Of a stretch of 49,308 nucleotides of DNA, positions 17,154-26,090 are shown one piece after another (position 1 is the stretch's first letter; every line of letters begins with the position of its first letter). Location of the stretch: NCBI GenBank assembly GCA_944388395.1, contig CALXIP010000006.1, forward strand, positions 1 to 49,308, given 5' to 3'. Below the pieces are notes generated by a model. It ran no database searches, was not told the DNA's origin, and saw only the letters and a program-made list of their open reading frames with translations. Source of the DNA: an uncultured Ruthenibacterium sp. (GTDB lineage Bacteria; Bacillota; Clostridia; Oscillospirales; Ruminococcaceae). The position numbers and the translations under genes were made by a program.

Positions 17154-18152
17154 TTATTGCTCCATGGCCTTTTCGGCGAAGGTGTTGTTCACCACTTCTT
17201 CCCAGGGGGCGGTCTGGGTCAATTCGCCCGCCTCGGTCATCACGGTCTGCAGCAGATCAAAACTCTCCCTCGTCATCACCGGGTCCGTGCTGTATGCGCC
17301 GATGTCCTTGTAGCGCTGCACCGCGCTTTCCAGCAGCTCCAGATCCGTGTCGGCAAAGCTGTCCTGCACCGCTTCGGCCACTTCCCGGGCGGTGTGCTCC
17401 TGCACCCACTGCTGGCCCTTGTACACGGCGTTGGTAAACCGCTGCACAAGGTCCGCGTTCTCCGCCAGATAGCTCTTTTTGGCAAAATAGGCGGTGTACG
17501 GGATCTCGCCGGCCTCGTCGCCTACAGCCGCCACGATGTAGCCCTTGCCCTCAGCCTGCACGGCGCTGGCCGTTGGCTCGAACATGGTCACGTAGTCCCC
17601 GGTGCCGCCCAGGAACGCGCCGGTCATGTTGTCAAACTGCACGCTGGTGTCCAGGTTCATGTCCGTGGCGGGGTCCATGCCGTTTTTGCGGATGGCGTAC
17701 TCAAAGGCCATATAGGGAACGCCGCCCTTGCGGCCGGGCAGGATGTGCGCGCCCTTCACTTGGTCCCAGGTGAAGGCGTCGTCCGGCTGGCGGGCCACCA
17801 GAAAACTGCCGTCCCGCTTTGTCATCTGGGCGAACACCTGGGTGAAGTCCTCTTTGCCCTCGTTGTATACGTAGATGCTGGCCTCCGGCCCTGCAAAACC
17901 GATGTCGATGCTGCCGGAGAGCACCGCGCTCATCACCTTGTCGGCGCCGCCTCCGTTGGACAGCTCCACGTCCAGGCCTTCCTCCTCAAAGAAGCCCAGC
18001 GCCATGGCCGCGTACTGGGGTGCGTAAAAGATGGAATGCGTCACCTCACACACCGTGACTTTCTCCAGCGAAGCCTCGCTGCGCCCGCAGCCCGTCAGGG
18101 CGCCCAGGCACAGAACCGCCGTCAGGGTCAGGGAAATCATTTTGTTTCTCAT
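17154..18152 (-). CDS. ABC transporter substrate-binding lipoprotein (NMT1/THI5-like)
   Basis: The 332-residue secreted lipoprotein has a signal peptide ending in the lipobox LTGC (Cys about 22). The mature part fits the SsuA/TauA/ThiY-like fold, with SIFYAPQYAAMALGFFEEEGLDVEL and later IDIGFAGPEASIYVYNEGK. Relatives bind sulfonates, taurine, nitrate or pyrimidine precursors of thiamine; the ligand here is open. The ATG at 18152 was chosen because the signal peptide begins there. It matches the permease and ATPase at 18640-20212, from which it is separated by an oppositely oriented cupin gene. Confidence 0.9.
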   Translation of the reverse strand: MRNKMISLTLTAVLCLGALTGCGRSEASLEKVTVCEVTHSIFYAPQYAAMALGFFEEEGLDVELSNGGGADKVMSAVLSGSIDIGFAGPEASIYVYNEGKEDFTQVFAQMTKRDGSFLVARQPDDAFTWDQVKGAHILPGRKGGVPYMAFEYAIRKNGMDPATDMNLDTSVQFDNMTGAFLGGTGDYVTMFEPTASAVQAEGKGYIVAAVGDEAGEIPYTAYFAKKSYLAENADLVQRFTNAVYKGQQWVQEHTAREVAEAVQDSFADTDLELLESAVQRYKDIGAYSTDPVMTRESFDLLQTVMTEAGELTQTAPWEEVVNNTFAEKAMEQ

Positions 18153-18208
18153 AGACTGTACACCTATCCTTTCTATGTATGCAGAACGGCACACGCCGCC
18201 TCTGTCGC

Positions 18209-18257
18209 TTGAATGGGGCCTTTTGCCCCTTTTCAACGCCTGTTTTTTCGCTATACT
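18209..18257. promoter_or_regulatory. Inverted repeat and divergent promoter region
   Basis: TTGAA...GGGGC (18209-18219) faces GCCCC...TTCAA (18225-18236), an imperfect inverted repeat between two divergent genes. It overlaps the -35 region of a plus-strand promoter candidate for the cupin gene (TTTTCA at 18230-18235, 16 nt, TATACT at 18252-18257). It could be an operator or a leader hairpin of the minus-strand gene. Confidence 0.4.
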
Positions 18258-18291
18258 GAAGATAGGAACTTTTGGAAGGAGTGCAACGACC

Positions 18292-18636
18292 ATGGAAAAG
18301 CGCTATGAAAAAACTTCTCTTCTGGACATTTCTCCCACCCCGTGTCCCTGCGGGTCCGCCCGCCGCGCCTTTGCCGACCTGCCGGGAAGCGCCGCCTCGC
18401 TTCACTGCGTGGAGATCAAGCAGGATTCCCGCGTTCACTACCATGTGCACCACACCGAGATCTATCTGATTCTGGAGGGGACCGGCCACATGGAGCTGGA
18501 CGGCGAACAGGTCCCGGTCAAACCCTTTGACGCCGTGTACATCCGCCCGGGCTGCCGCCACCGCGCGGTGGGGCAGCTGAAGGTCATCAACATTCCCATC
18601 CCCGCCTTTGACCCCGCGGACGAATATTTTGACTGA
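18292..18636 (+). CDS. Small cupin-domain protein
   Basis: The 114-residue single-domain cupin has a metal-binding motif 1 (YHVHHTEIYLILEGTG, with His and Glu ligands in the HxH...E spacing) and motif 2 PGCRHRAVG with a late His. Such proteins can be isomerases, dioxygenases or sensors. The ATG has AAGGAG 10 nt upstream. It is transcribed against the ABC transporter genes around it, and its stop codon is 3 nt from that of the permease. A role in handling the imported ligand is a guess from position only. Confidence 0.85.
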   Translation: MEKRYEKTSLLDISPTPCPCGSARRAFADLPGSAASLHCVEIKQDSRVHYHVHHTEIYLILEGTGHMELDGEQVPVKPFDAVYIRPGCRHRAVGQLKVINIPIPAFDPADEYFD

Positions 18637-18639
18637 CCG

Positions 18640-19458
18640 TTAAGCGCCGCGGCCCCAGCGGCGTTCCGCCAGGCGCTGGGCCAGCACCACGCTTTCGTAC
18701 ATCAGCGCGGCCAGCACTGCCAAAATCAGAACGCTGGACATGACCAGATCCAGCTGGAACACCTGCCCGCCGTAGACGATCAGGTAGCCCAGGCCCGCTT
18801 TGCTGACCAGGAACTCGCCGGCGATCACCCCCACCAGCGACAGGCCGATGTTGATCTTCAGCGAATTGAACAGGGTGCTCAGGTTGGCAGGCAGCACGAT
18901 TTTTGCAAAGATCTGCCGTTTGGAAGCCCCGAACGTGCGGGCCATTTTGATCAGTTCCGGGTCGGTGGAGCGGAAGCCGGCCAGCATTTCCAACACCGTG
19001 ACCACCAGCGAAATGGCCAGTGCCATGAAGATGACCGCCCGGGTGCCTGCCCCGGCGATCAGAATGATGACCGGCCCCAGAGCGATGTTGGGCAGGCTGT
19101 TGAGCACCACCAGGTACGGTTCCGCCACACTGGAGGCAAAACCCGACCACCACAGCACCACCGCGATGACGAGCCCCAGTATCACGCCCAGCAAAAAGCC
19201 CGTCAGCGTCTCGTACAGAGTGACGCCGATGTGCACCAGCAGATGGTTTTGGGACATGTTCAAAAGGGTCTCCAGAATTCGTGTGGGCTGACTGAGGATG
19301 AAACTGTCGATGATGCCCACCCGGGCCAGCCCTTCCCACAGAAGGAAAAACGCCGCCAGTATGCCGATTTGGCAGCCGAGTACCCGCCGTTTGCGGCGAC
19401 GGCGGCGGCTGAGGTACTCCGCGCGCTCGCGGGATACCCCGGTTTCATGTTGTCTCAT
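18640..19458 (-). CDS. ABC transporter permease (SsuC/TauC-like)
   Basis: The 272-residue membrane protein has about six hydrophobic segments and the binding-protein-dependent permease signature region (ARTFGASKRQIFAKIVLPA, the EAA loop that contacts the ATPase). A basic RRRRRKRR stretch precedes the first segment. Its start overlaps the end of the ATPase gene by 14 nt. It belongs to the same importer as the lipoprotein at 17154-18152. Confidence 0.92.
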   Translation of the reverse strand: MRQHETGVSRERAEYLSRRRRRKRRVLGCQIGILAAFFLLWEGLARVGIIDSFILSQPTRILETLLNMSQNHLLVHIGVTLYETLTGFLLGVILGLVIAVVLWWSGFASSVAEPYLVVLNSLPNIALGPVIILIAGAGTRAVIFMALAISLVVTVLEMLAGFRSTDPELIKMARTFGASKRQIFAKIVLPANLSTLFNSLKINIGLSLVGVIAGEFLVSKAGLGYLIVYGGQVFQLDLVMSSVLILAVLAALMYESVVLAQRLAERRWGRGA

Positions 19459-20212
19459 TTTGGCTCAGCTCTTTCCATATGTAGTCAAAGTATTTGGCGA
19501 AATTCGGATGCGAGCGGCAGCCCAGGGGCGTGCGCTGCGGCCCGAAGTCGATGGGCAGAATGTCCTGCACCCGGGCGGGCCGTGCAGACAGGATCATGAC
19601 CCGGTCGCCCATGCTGATGCTCTCGGGAATATCGTGGGTGACCATCAGTGTGGTGACGCCTTCCTTTTTCAAAATGGCGTACACATCGTCGGTGACGGTC
19701 AGCCGTGTCTGATAGTCCAGGGCTGAAAACGCCTCGTCCAGCAGCAGAATGTCCGGTCCTGCCGCCAGCGTGCGGATCAGCGCGACGCGCTGGCGCATGC
19801 CGCCCGACAGCTGCCGCGGATATTTTTCCACAAATTCCGCCAGGCCGTAGGTCTCCAAAAGCCGCACGGCCCGCTGCACATTTTCGGGCGTTTTTGCCTG
19901 CTGGATCTCCAGCCCGAACAGAACGTTGTCCAGAATGGTGCGCCATTCCAGAAGATTGTCGCGCTGCAGCATGTATCCCACATGGGGCGATGTGCCCGTC
20001 ACCACCTCGCCCTCTACCAGCACCCGGCCGCCCGTGGGCTTTACCAGCCCGGCAATGACCGACAAAAGCGTACTTTTGCCGCAGCCGGACGGCCCGACGA
20101 TGCTGAGGAACTCCCCTTTTTCCACCCCGAAGCTGACGGATTCAAAGGCATTGATCTCGCCGTTTTCCGCCTGATATTTTTCACTTACGTTTTCCGCACG
20201 CAAGATTTCCAT
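19445..20212 (-). CDS. ABC transporter ATP-binding protein (SsuB/TauB-like)
   Basis: The 255-residue ATPase has Walker A GPSGCGKST (about 40), a Q-loop in GYMLQRDNLLEW, signature LSGGMRQR, Walker B ILLLDEAFSALD and the switch His in MVTHDI. These features match the nitrate/sulfonate/taurine ATPase family. AAGGAGG stands shortly before the ATG. It is the first gene of the importer; no known riboswitch is visible upstream. Confidence 0.94.
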   Translation of the reverse strand: MEILRAENVSEKYQAENGEINAFESVSFGVEKGEFLSIVGPSGCGKSTLLSVIAGLVKPTGGRVLVEGEVVTGTSPHVGYMLQRDNLLEWRTILDNVLFGLEIQQAKTPENVQRAVRLLETYGLAEFVEKYPRQLSGGMRQRVALIRTLAAGPDILLLDEAFSALDYQTRLTVTDDVYAILKKEGVTTLMVTHDIPESISMGDRVMILSARPARVQDILPIDFGPQRTPLGCRSHPNFAKYFDYIWKELSQNETT

Positions 20213-20330
20213 GTCCGGCCCTCCTTCCGTTTATTATCAGTACATGCAGACAACGCGTTTTTTGCGCCAGAGAACGGAAGATTTTTCAAAAAACAGCCCG
20301 GGCGGGCCCTTTTCCGCCCCGAAAACGCCA

Positions 20331-20364
20331 AGAGGCCGCGGTCCGATGACCGCAGCCTCTTTAT
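20331..20364. terminator. Terminator-like hairpin
   Basis: AGAGGCCGCGGTC (20331-20343) pairs with GACCGCAGCCTCT (20348-20360) with one mismatch and a 4-nt loop. It lies directly after the stop codon of the minus-strand gene at 20368 and ahead of the ABC ATPase gene. The T tract on the minus strand is weak. Confidence 0.55.
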
Positions 20365-20367
20365 TCT

Positions 20368-20661
20368 TCACTGAGTCTTTCCGCACCCGTATTCGTACAT
20401 TTTGAAGGCAACTTTTTCCCCCAGCTCCTCATAACATTCCACCAGCTGCAGCAGATCCGCGTCCTCTTCGCCGGTGCCAAGGCGCCTGCCCAGACGGCGC
20501 CGGGCGGCATAGGCCTGCTCCAGCAGCGCCGAACACTCGCTGCCCGGTTGGAACAAGCTCTCTACTTCCTTTGCTTCCGGCGGAAAATAGTTCCTGAGAT
20601 CGTACATTCCCAACAGCAATTCGTAAATACGCCTGGCTTTCAAATCGGTCGCGTTGTTCAC
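20368..20661 (-). CDS. Small helical protein of unknown function
   Basis: The 97-residue protein is rich in charged residues and predicted helical, with KARRIYELLLGMYDLRNYFPPEAKEV at the front and LLQLVECYEELGEKVAFKMYEYG at the end. It faintly resembles small clostridial DUF6809-type proteins, but I do not assign it. The GTG at 20661 is preferred because AAGGAG lies 7 nt before it. An ATG at 20700 has no ribosome site and falls inside the direct repeat. It is divergent from an XRE regulator that may control it. Confidence 0.6.
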   Translation of the reverse strand: MNNATDLKARRIYELLLGMYDLRNYFPPEAKEVESLFQPGSECSALLEQAYAARRRLGRRLGTGEEDADLLQLVECYEELGEKVAFKMYEYGCGKTQ

Positions 20662-20698
20662 TTTGCTTCTCCTTTTCCTTTTGTTAAAATACTTGTTC

Positions 20699-20771
20699 AT
20701 GTTGAACAGTGTTTACCAATATTGTCTCCATTCTAACATAAAATAATGAATGTTGAACAGTATTTACCAAT
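20699..20771. repeat. 22-bp direct repeat between divergent genes, probable operator
   Basis: The 22 bases at 20699-20720 and 20750-20771 are identical except for one position (core GTTGAACAGT and TTTACCAAT). The copies start 51 bp apart, about five helical turns. On the minus strand the downstream copy supplies TTCAAC, which is followed after 16 nt by TAGAAT, a promoter candidate for the small gene at 20661. The pair is a likely binding site for the XRE protein encoded immediately to the right; that is inference. Confidence 0.65.
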
Positions 20772-20788
20772 TTGAACGGGAGGCCGAT

Positions 20789-21061
20789 GTGTTCAAGATC
20801 AAAGCGGATGACGGAACCAACAATCTCTGCGGTGCCAATGTGCGCCGCATCCGACTTTCCAAAACGCCTCGCCTTTCACAGCGGGGGCTGGCGGCGCGCC
20901 TTCAGGTGATGGGATACGACGTGGACCACCACATGATCCGCCGCATTGAGACCGGCGAACGTTTTGTCACAGACATCGAACTGGCGCTGCTGGCACAGGC
21001 ATTGAACACCAGCATCAACGAGCTTTGCCGCGCGCCGGAGGAACCGAAAAAAGCGCCCTGA
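20789..21061 (+). CDS. XRE-family transcriptional regulator
   Basis: The 90-residue protein is a single Cro/C1-type helix-turn-helix domain: NVRRIRLSKT, LSQRGLAARLQV, MIRRIETGERFVTDIELALLAQALN. The GTG at 20789 has GGGAGG 5 nt upstream; an ATG at 20750 is possible but has no ribosome site. It has no ligand or dimerisation domain beyond the HTH. It probably acts on the direct repeat in front of it. Confidence 0.85.
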   Translation: MFKIKADDGTNNLCGANVRRIRLSKTPRLSQRGLAARLQVMGYDVDHHMIRRIETGERFVTDIELALLAQALNTSINELCRAPEEPKKAP

Positions 21062-21085
21062 CCGCATCGGGTCAGGGCGCTTTTT
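21053..21085 (+). terminator. Terminator of the XRE gene
   Basis: GCGCCCTGACC and GGTCAGGGCGC (21053-21080) form an 11-bp perfect stem followed by TTTTT. It overlaps the stop codon of the XRE gene and faces the end of glpK at 21102. Confidence 0.88.
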
Positions 21086-21101
21086 GCTTTGAATGTACCG
21101 T

Positions 21102-22592
<1,491 letters not shown>

Positions 22593-22611
22593 AGAGCCGC
22601 CTCCTTTTCCG

Positions 22612-22962
22612 TTACCGCAGCGCGGCGATCAGCGAGATTTTCACCTTGTATTCCGGCACGGCCAAACGCCCCTCGGTCACGCTGCGCACAGGCTCGAACC
22701 CGTCTGCGACCCACTGGTCCCACACGGCGTTGAACGCGCCGTAATCCGCCATGTCCGCCAGGGTGATGGTGGCGCTGATCACGCGGCTGCGCTCTATGCC
22801 GCCGCGGCACAGAATGTCGTCCAGCTGTTTGAGAACGTCCTGGGTCTGCGCGGTGATGTCCCCCGCAAGATCGGTGGTGGTGATGCCGCTGGTATACAGC
22901 AGATCGCCATACGCCACGCTCAGCGCGCGGCGGCCGTTGGTGCCGTTTCGTTTGATTTCCAT
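22612..22962 (-). CDS. RidA/YjgF-family protein
   Basis: The 116-residue protein fits the RidA fold, with [19 protein letters not shown] and [16 protein letters not shown] in family spacing, and ends in [14 protein letters not shown]. RidA proteins hydrolyse reactive enamines and imines released by PLP enzymes. The typical C-terminal R-x-x-V...P-x-x-x-V-x-I-x arrangement is seen, but whether this member is active is not known. The ATG at 22962 has AAGGA 8 nt upstream. It leads the glpK transcription unit. Confidence 0.85.
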   Translation of the reverse strand: MEIKRNGTNGRRALSVAYGDLLYTSGITTTDLAGDITAQTQDVLKQLDDILCRGGIERSRVISATITLADMADYGAFNAVWDQWVADGFEPVRSVTEGRLAVPEYKVKISLIAALR

Positions 22963-23006
22963 AGTGCCATCCTTTCCGGCGGTGCGCCTGCACAACGCCA
23001 AAAAAC

Positions 23007-23035
23007 TTTTCATTTCCTGTGAATCCTGCTATAAT
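23007..23035 (+). promoter_or_regulatory. Promoter of the D,D-carboxypeptidase gene
   Basis: TTTTCA (23007-23012), 17 nt and a perfect TATAAT (23030-23035) lie about 90 nt ahead of the ATG at 23126. This leaves a leader of about 85 nt. Confidence 0.65.
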
Positions 23036-23125
23036 ACTTTTAATTATATGCCCTTTTTGGCAGGCCGCAGGAACTTTACACTTGATTCTGCGTTCATTCT
23101 AACATTTTTTGCGAGGAAATGCCAT

Positions 23126-24517
23126 ATGAAAAAATGCGCCGCCTGCTTTGCCGCCCTGGTGCTGCTGGTCGTGGTCTGCGCGTCGCCCGCCATGGCCGCG
23201 GGCTTTGAGCTGCCCGAGACCGTGAGCCTGACGGCAGCCGAGGTCTATCTTGTCAATCTGGACACGGGCATTGTGGTGTATGAGAAAGACGCCGACACGC
23301 CCCGCAGCATTGCCAGCCTGACCAAAATGATGACCGCCCTTCTTCTGATGGAACAGGTGGAGGATCTGGAGAACACCATGATCACGGCCGAGCGCTCTTT
23401 GTACACGGGCGCCATCATCGAAGAGGGCTCTTCCACCGCGGACATTCAGCCCGGCGAAACGGTCCGGGCGCTGGACATGCTGTACGCCATGATGCTGCCC
23501 AGTGCCAACGAGGCCGCCGAGGCCGTGGGCTATTATCTCAGCGGCGGAAACCTGAACAACTTTTACGCCATGATGAATGCCCGCGCCAAGGAGCTGGGCT
23601 GCATCAACACCCAGTTCACCAGCACCAACGGTCTGGTGGACATGGACGGCGGCAACTACTCCACGGCCCACGATTTGTTTTTGATTGCCCAGGAGTGCTG
23701 GAAGCATGAAATTTTCCGCACGGTGTGCGGCACCTCGCTGTACTGGATGCCCTTCACGGACAACGCCAAGCACTCCACGGCCGCCTACCCGGAGCAGAAT
23801 CCGGACGCGGCTTACTTCATCACCACCACCAACCGGATGATCCAGCCCTCGTCGGGGGTTTACCGCAGCTATATCAAAGGCATCAAGACCGGCTCCACCT
23901 ACGCGGCCGGGCGCAACTTTGTCTCCGCTGCGGTGAACGACAACGGAGAGAGCTTCATCGCCGTGGTTCTTGGCTGCCCCTGGGACGCGGCCGAAGACGG
24001 GTACGCCTACAGTTTTCACGACACCGCCGCGCTGTACGACTGGGTGTTTGACAATTTCTCCGTGCGCCCCGCGCTGGAGACGGACGTTCCCATCACCGAA
24101 GTGAGGGTGAATTACTCCGCTGACGTGTCCTCGCTGAAGCTGTACCCCGCCAGCGACATGAAGACCATTCTGCCCAACGACAGCGGCGATCTGATGGAAT
24201 ATTCCTTCGACGTGCCTGCCGACGGAGTGGACGCGCCCCTGTCCCAGGGCGACAAAGTGGGCACCCTGACGCTGAGCCTGTCGGGGCAGGTGATCGGCAC
24301 CGTGGATCTGGTGGCCGGGCAGGACGTGAGCCGCAGCCTGTTTCTGTACGGACTGGCCCTTGTGAAAAGCGCGCTGACCAGCACGTACGTGAAAGTGGTT
24401 GCGGTGCTGACGGTGCTGTTCTTCACCGGATACGGACTGCTGTTCTGGTATGTGAACAAGAAAGAGGCCGAGCGCCGTGCCCGCCGCCGGGACCAGCGCG
24501 GACCGCGCAAACCGTGA
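23126..24517 (+). CDS. D-alanyl-D-alanine carboxypeptidase (DacA-type, penicillin-binding protein 5 family)
   Basis: It trims the terminal D-Ala from peptidoglycan stem peptides outside the membrane. The 463-residue protein has a signal peptide (cleavage near ASPAMA, residue 24). The catalytic motifs SLTK (Ser64, Lys67), SAN and KTGST are all intact. A PBP5-type C-terminal domain follows, then a hydrophobic segment (VVAVLTVLFFTGYGLLFWYV) and a basic tail that anchor it in the membrane. GAGGAAAT precedes the ATG. The anchor is a full transmembrane helix, not the amphipathic helix of E. coli PBP5. Confidence 0.93.
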   Translation: MKKCAACFAALVLLVVVCASPAMAAGFELPETVSLTAAEVYLVNLDTGIVVYEKDADTPRSIASLTKMMTALLLMEQVEDLENTMITAERSLYTGAIIEEGSSTADIQPGETVRALDMLYAMMLPSANEAAEAVGYYLSGGNLNNFYAMMNARAKELGCINTQFTSTNGLVDMDGGNYSTAHDLFLIAQECWKHEIFRTVCGTSLYWMPFTDNAKHSTAAYPEQNPDAAYFITTTNRMIQPSSGVYRSYIKGIKTGSTYAAGRNFVSAAVNDNGESFIAVVLGCPWDAAEDGYAYSFHDTAALYDWVFDNFSVRPALETDVPITEVRVNYSADVSSLKLYPASDMKTILPNDSGDLMEYSFDVPADGVDAPLSQGDKVGTLTLSLSGQVIGTVDLVAGQDVSRSLFLYGLALVKSALTSTYVKVVAVLTVLFFTGYGLLFWYVNKKEAERRARRRDQRGPRKP

Positions 24518-24573
24518 CCAACCGCCCGCGGGCGGAACAATACACCCAAACTGAAAGAAAGCCGGGATCATTT

Positions 24574-26028
24574 ATGACCAATATCAACCAGGAGCGCAAC
24601 CTTACCCTTTTGATGGATTTTTACGAGCTGACCATGGCCGCGGGCTATTTTGAGGAGGGCTACGCCGACAAGGTCGGCGTGTTTGACATGTTCTTCCGCA
24701 AAATTCCCGACGATGGCGGCTTTGCCATCGCGGCCGGACTGGAGCAGTTCTGCCAGATCATCGACAATCTGCACTTCTCCGACGAGGACATCGCCTATCT
24801 GCAGAGCAAGGGCTGTTTTTCCCAGCGCTTCTTGGACTACCTGCGGAATTTCCAGTTCCACTGCACCATCTGGGCGGTGGAAGAGGGCACGCCCATCTTC
24901 CCGGGCGAACCCATCGTCATTGTGGAGGGCCCGGCCATTGAAGCACAGCTGATCGAAGCGCTGCTGCTGGTCACCTTCAATCACCAGAGCCTGATCTGCA
25001 CCAAGACCAACCGCATCGTGCGGGCCGCCAAAGGCCGCCCCATCATGGAGTTCGGCTCCCGCCGGGCCCAGGGATACGACGCGGCGGTACTGGGCGCCCG
25101 GGCCGCGTACATCGGCGGCGTGGTGGGCACGGCCTGCGTCATGGCGGACCGCCAGTACGGCATTCCCGCACTGGGCACCATGGCCCACAGCTGGGTGCAG
25201 ATGTTCCCCTCGGAGTTCGAGGCCTTCAAGCGCTATGCGGAGCTGTACCCCGACAACTGCACCCTGCTGGTGGACACTTACAACGTGACCCGCAGCGGCA
25301 TTCCCAACGCCATTCGGGTGTTCAACGAAGTGCTGGCACCCATGGGCAAGCGGCCCAAGGGCGTGCGCATCGACTCCGGCGACATCGCCTATCTGTCCAA
25401 GCGGGCGCGCCGCATGCTGGACGAAGCCGGCTACCCGGACTGCGGCATCTGCGCTTCCAACTCGCTGGACGAGTACATTGTGCGGGACCTTCTGGTGCAG
25501 GGCGCGCTGATCGATTCCTTCGGCATTGGCGAGAACCTGATCACCTCCAAATCCACGCCGGTGTTCGGCGGCGTGTACAAGCTGGCCGCCGTGAAGGACG
25601 GCGACGTGTACACCCCGAAGATCAAGATCAGCGAATCGGTGGAGAAGATCACCACTCCGCACCTGAAAAATCTGTACCGCATCTACGACAACGAGACCGG
25701 CAAAGCCATGGCCGACTACATTACCATGTACAACGAAGAGGTGGACGTGTCCGGCGGCATCACCCTGTTTGACCCGGTGCAAACCTGGAAAAAACGCACC
25801 TTCCAGAACGTACATGCCAAAAAGCTGAACACCCTGATCTACAAGGACGGCAAGCGCGTGTACGAGAGCCCCGCCCTGCCTGACATCCGCGCCTATTGCG
25901 CCGCCCAGGTGGAGACGCTGTGGGACGAGGTCACGCGGTTTGAAAATCCCCACGGGTACTATGTGGACCTGTCCCAGAAGCTTTGGGACGAACGCCAGCG
26001 CCTGCTGGACGAATTCGGAAAGAACTGA
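24574..26028 (+). CDS. pncB: Nicotinate phosphoribosyltransferase
   Basis: It makes nicotinate mononucleotide from nicotinate and PRPP in NAD salvage. The 484-residue protein has the family start LLMDFYELTMAAGYF and a conserved GSRRAQGYDAA segment. It also has GTMAHSWVQMF around the phosphorylated His, and VRIDSGDIAYLSK. The ATG at 24574 matches the usual N-terminus of the family, although its ribosome site is weak. A GTG at 24514 overlapping the previous stop codon (GTGA) would allow a longer, translationally coupled form. It is followed by a strong terminator. Confidence 0.94.
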   Translation: MTNINQERNLTLLMDFYELTMAAGYFEEGYADKVGVFDMFFRKIPDDGGFAIAAGLEQFCQIIDNLHFSDEDIAYLQSKGCFSQRFLDYLRNFQFHCTIWAVEEGTPIFPGEPIVIVEGPAIEAQLIEALLLVTFNHQSLICTKTNRIVRAAKGRPIMEFGSRRAQGYDAAVLGARAAYIGGVVGTACVMADRQYGIPALGTMAHSWVQMFPSEFEAFKRYAELYPDNCTLLVDTYNVTRSGIPNAIRVFNEVLAPMGKRPKGVRIDSGDIAYLSKRARRMLDEAGYPDCGICASNSLDEYIVRDLLVQGALIDSFGIGENLITSKSTPVFGGVYKLAAVKDGDVYTPKIKISESVEKITTPHLKNLYRIYDNETGKAMADYITMYNEEVDVSGGITLFDPVQTWKKRTFQNVHAKKLNTLIYKDGKRVYESPALPDIRAYCAAQVETLWDEVTRFENPHGYYVDLSQKLWDERQRLLDEFGKN

Positions 26029-26031
26029 TGC

Positions 26032-26066
26032 ATCTGCCGTGGGCACACACCGCCCGCGGCAGATTT
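26032..26066 (+). terminator. Terminator of the pncB unit
   Basis: A 13-bp stem (ATCTGCCGTGGGC with GCCCGCGGCAGAT, one G-U pair) with a 7-nt loop is followed by TT. It lies 3 nt after the pncB stop codon. The T tract is short, so some read-through into the ABC exporter gene is possible. Confidence 0.7.
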
Positions 26067-26090
26067 GTCCTGTCTTGAGGAGGAGCGATC

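Noticed and set aside
20213-20367. Thiamine (TPP) riboswitch ahead of the NMT1/THI5-like importer
   Set aside because: The conserved CTGAGA and ACCTGAT-type elements are absent on the minus strand; only a terminator-like hairpin is present.
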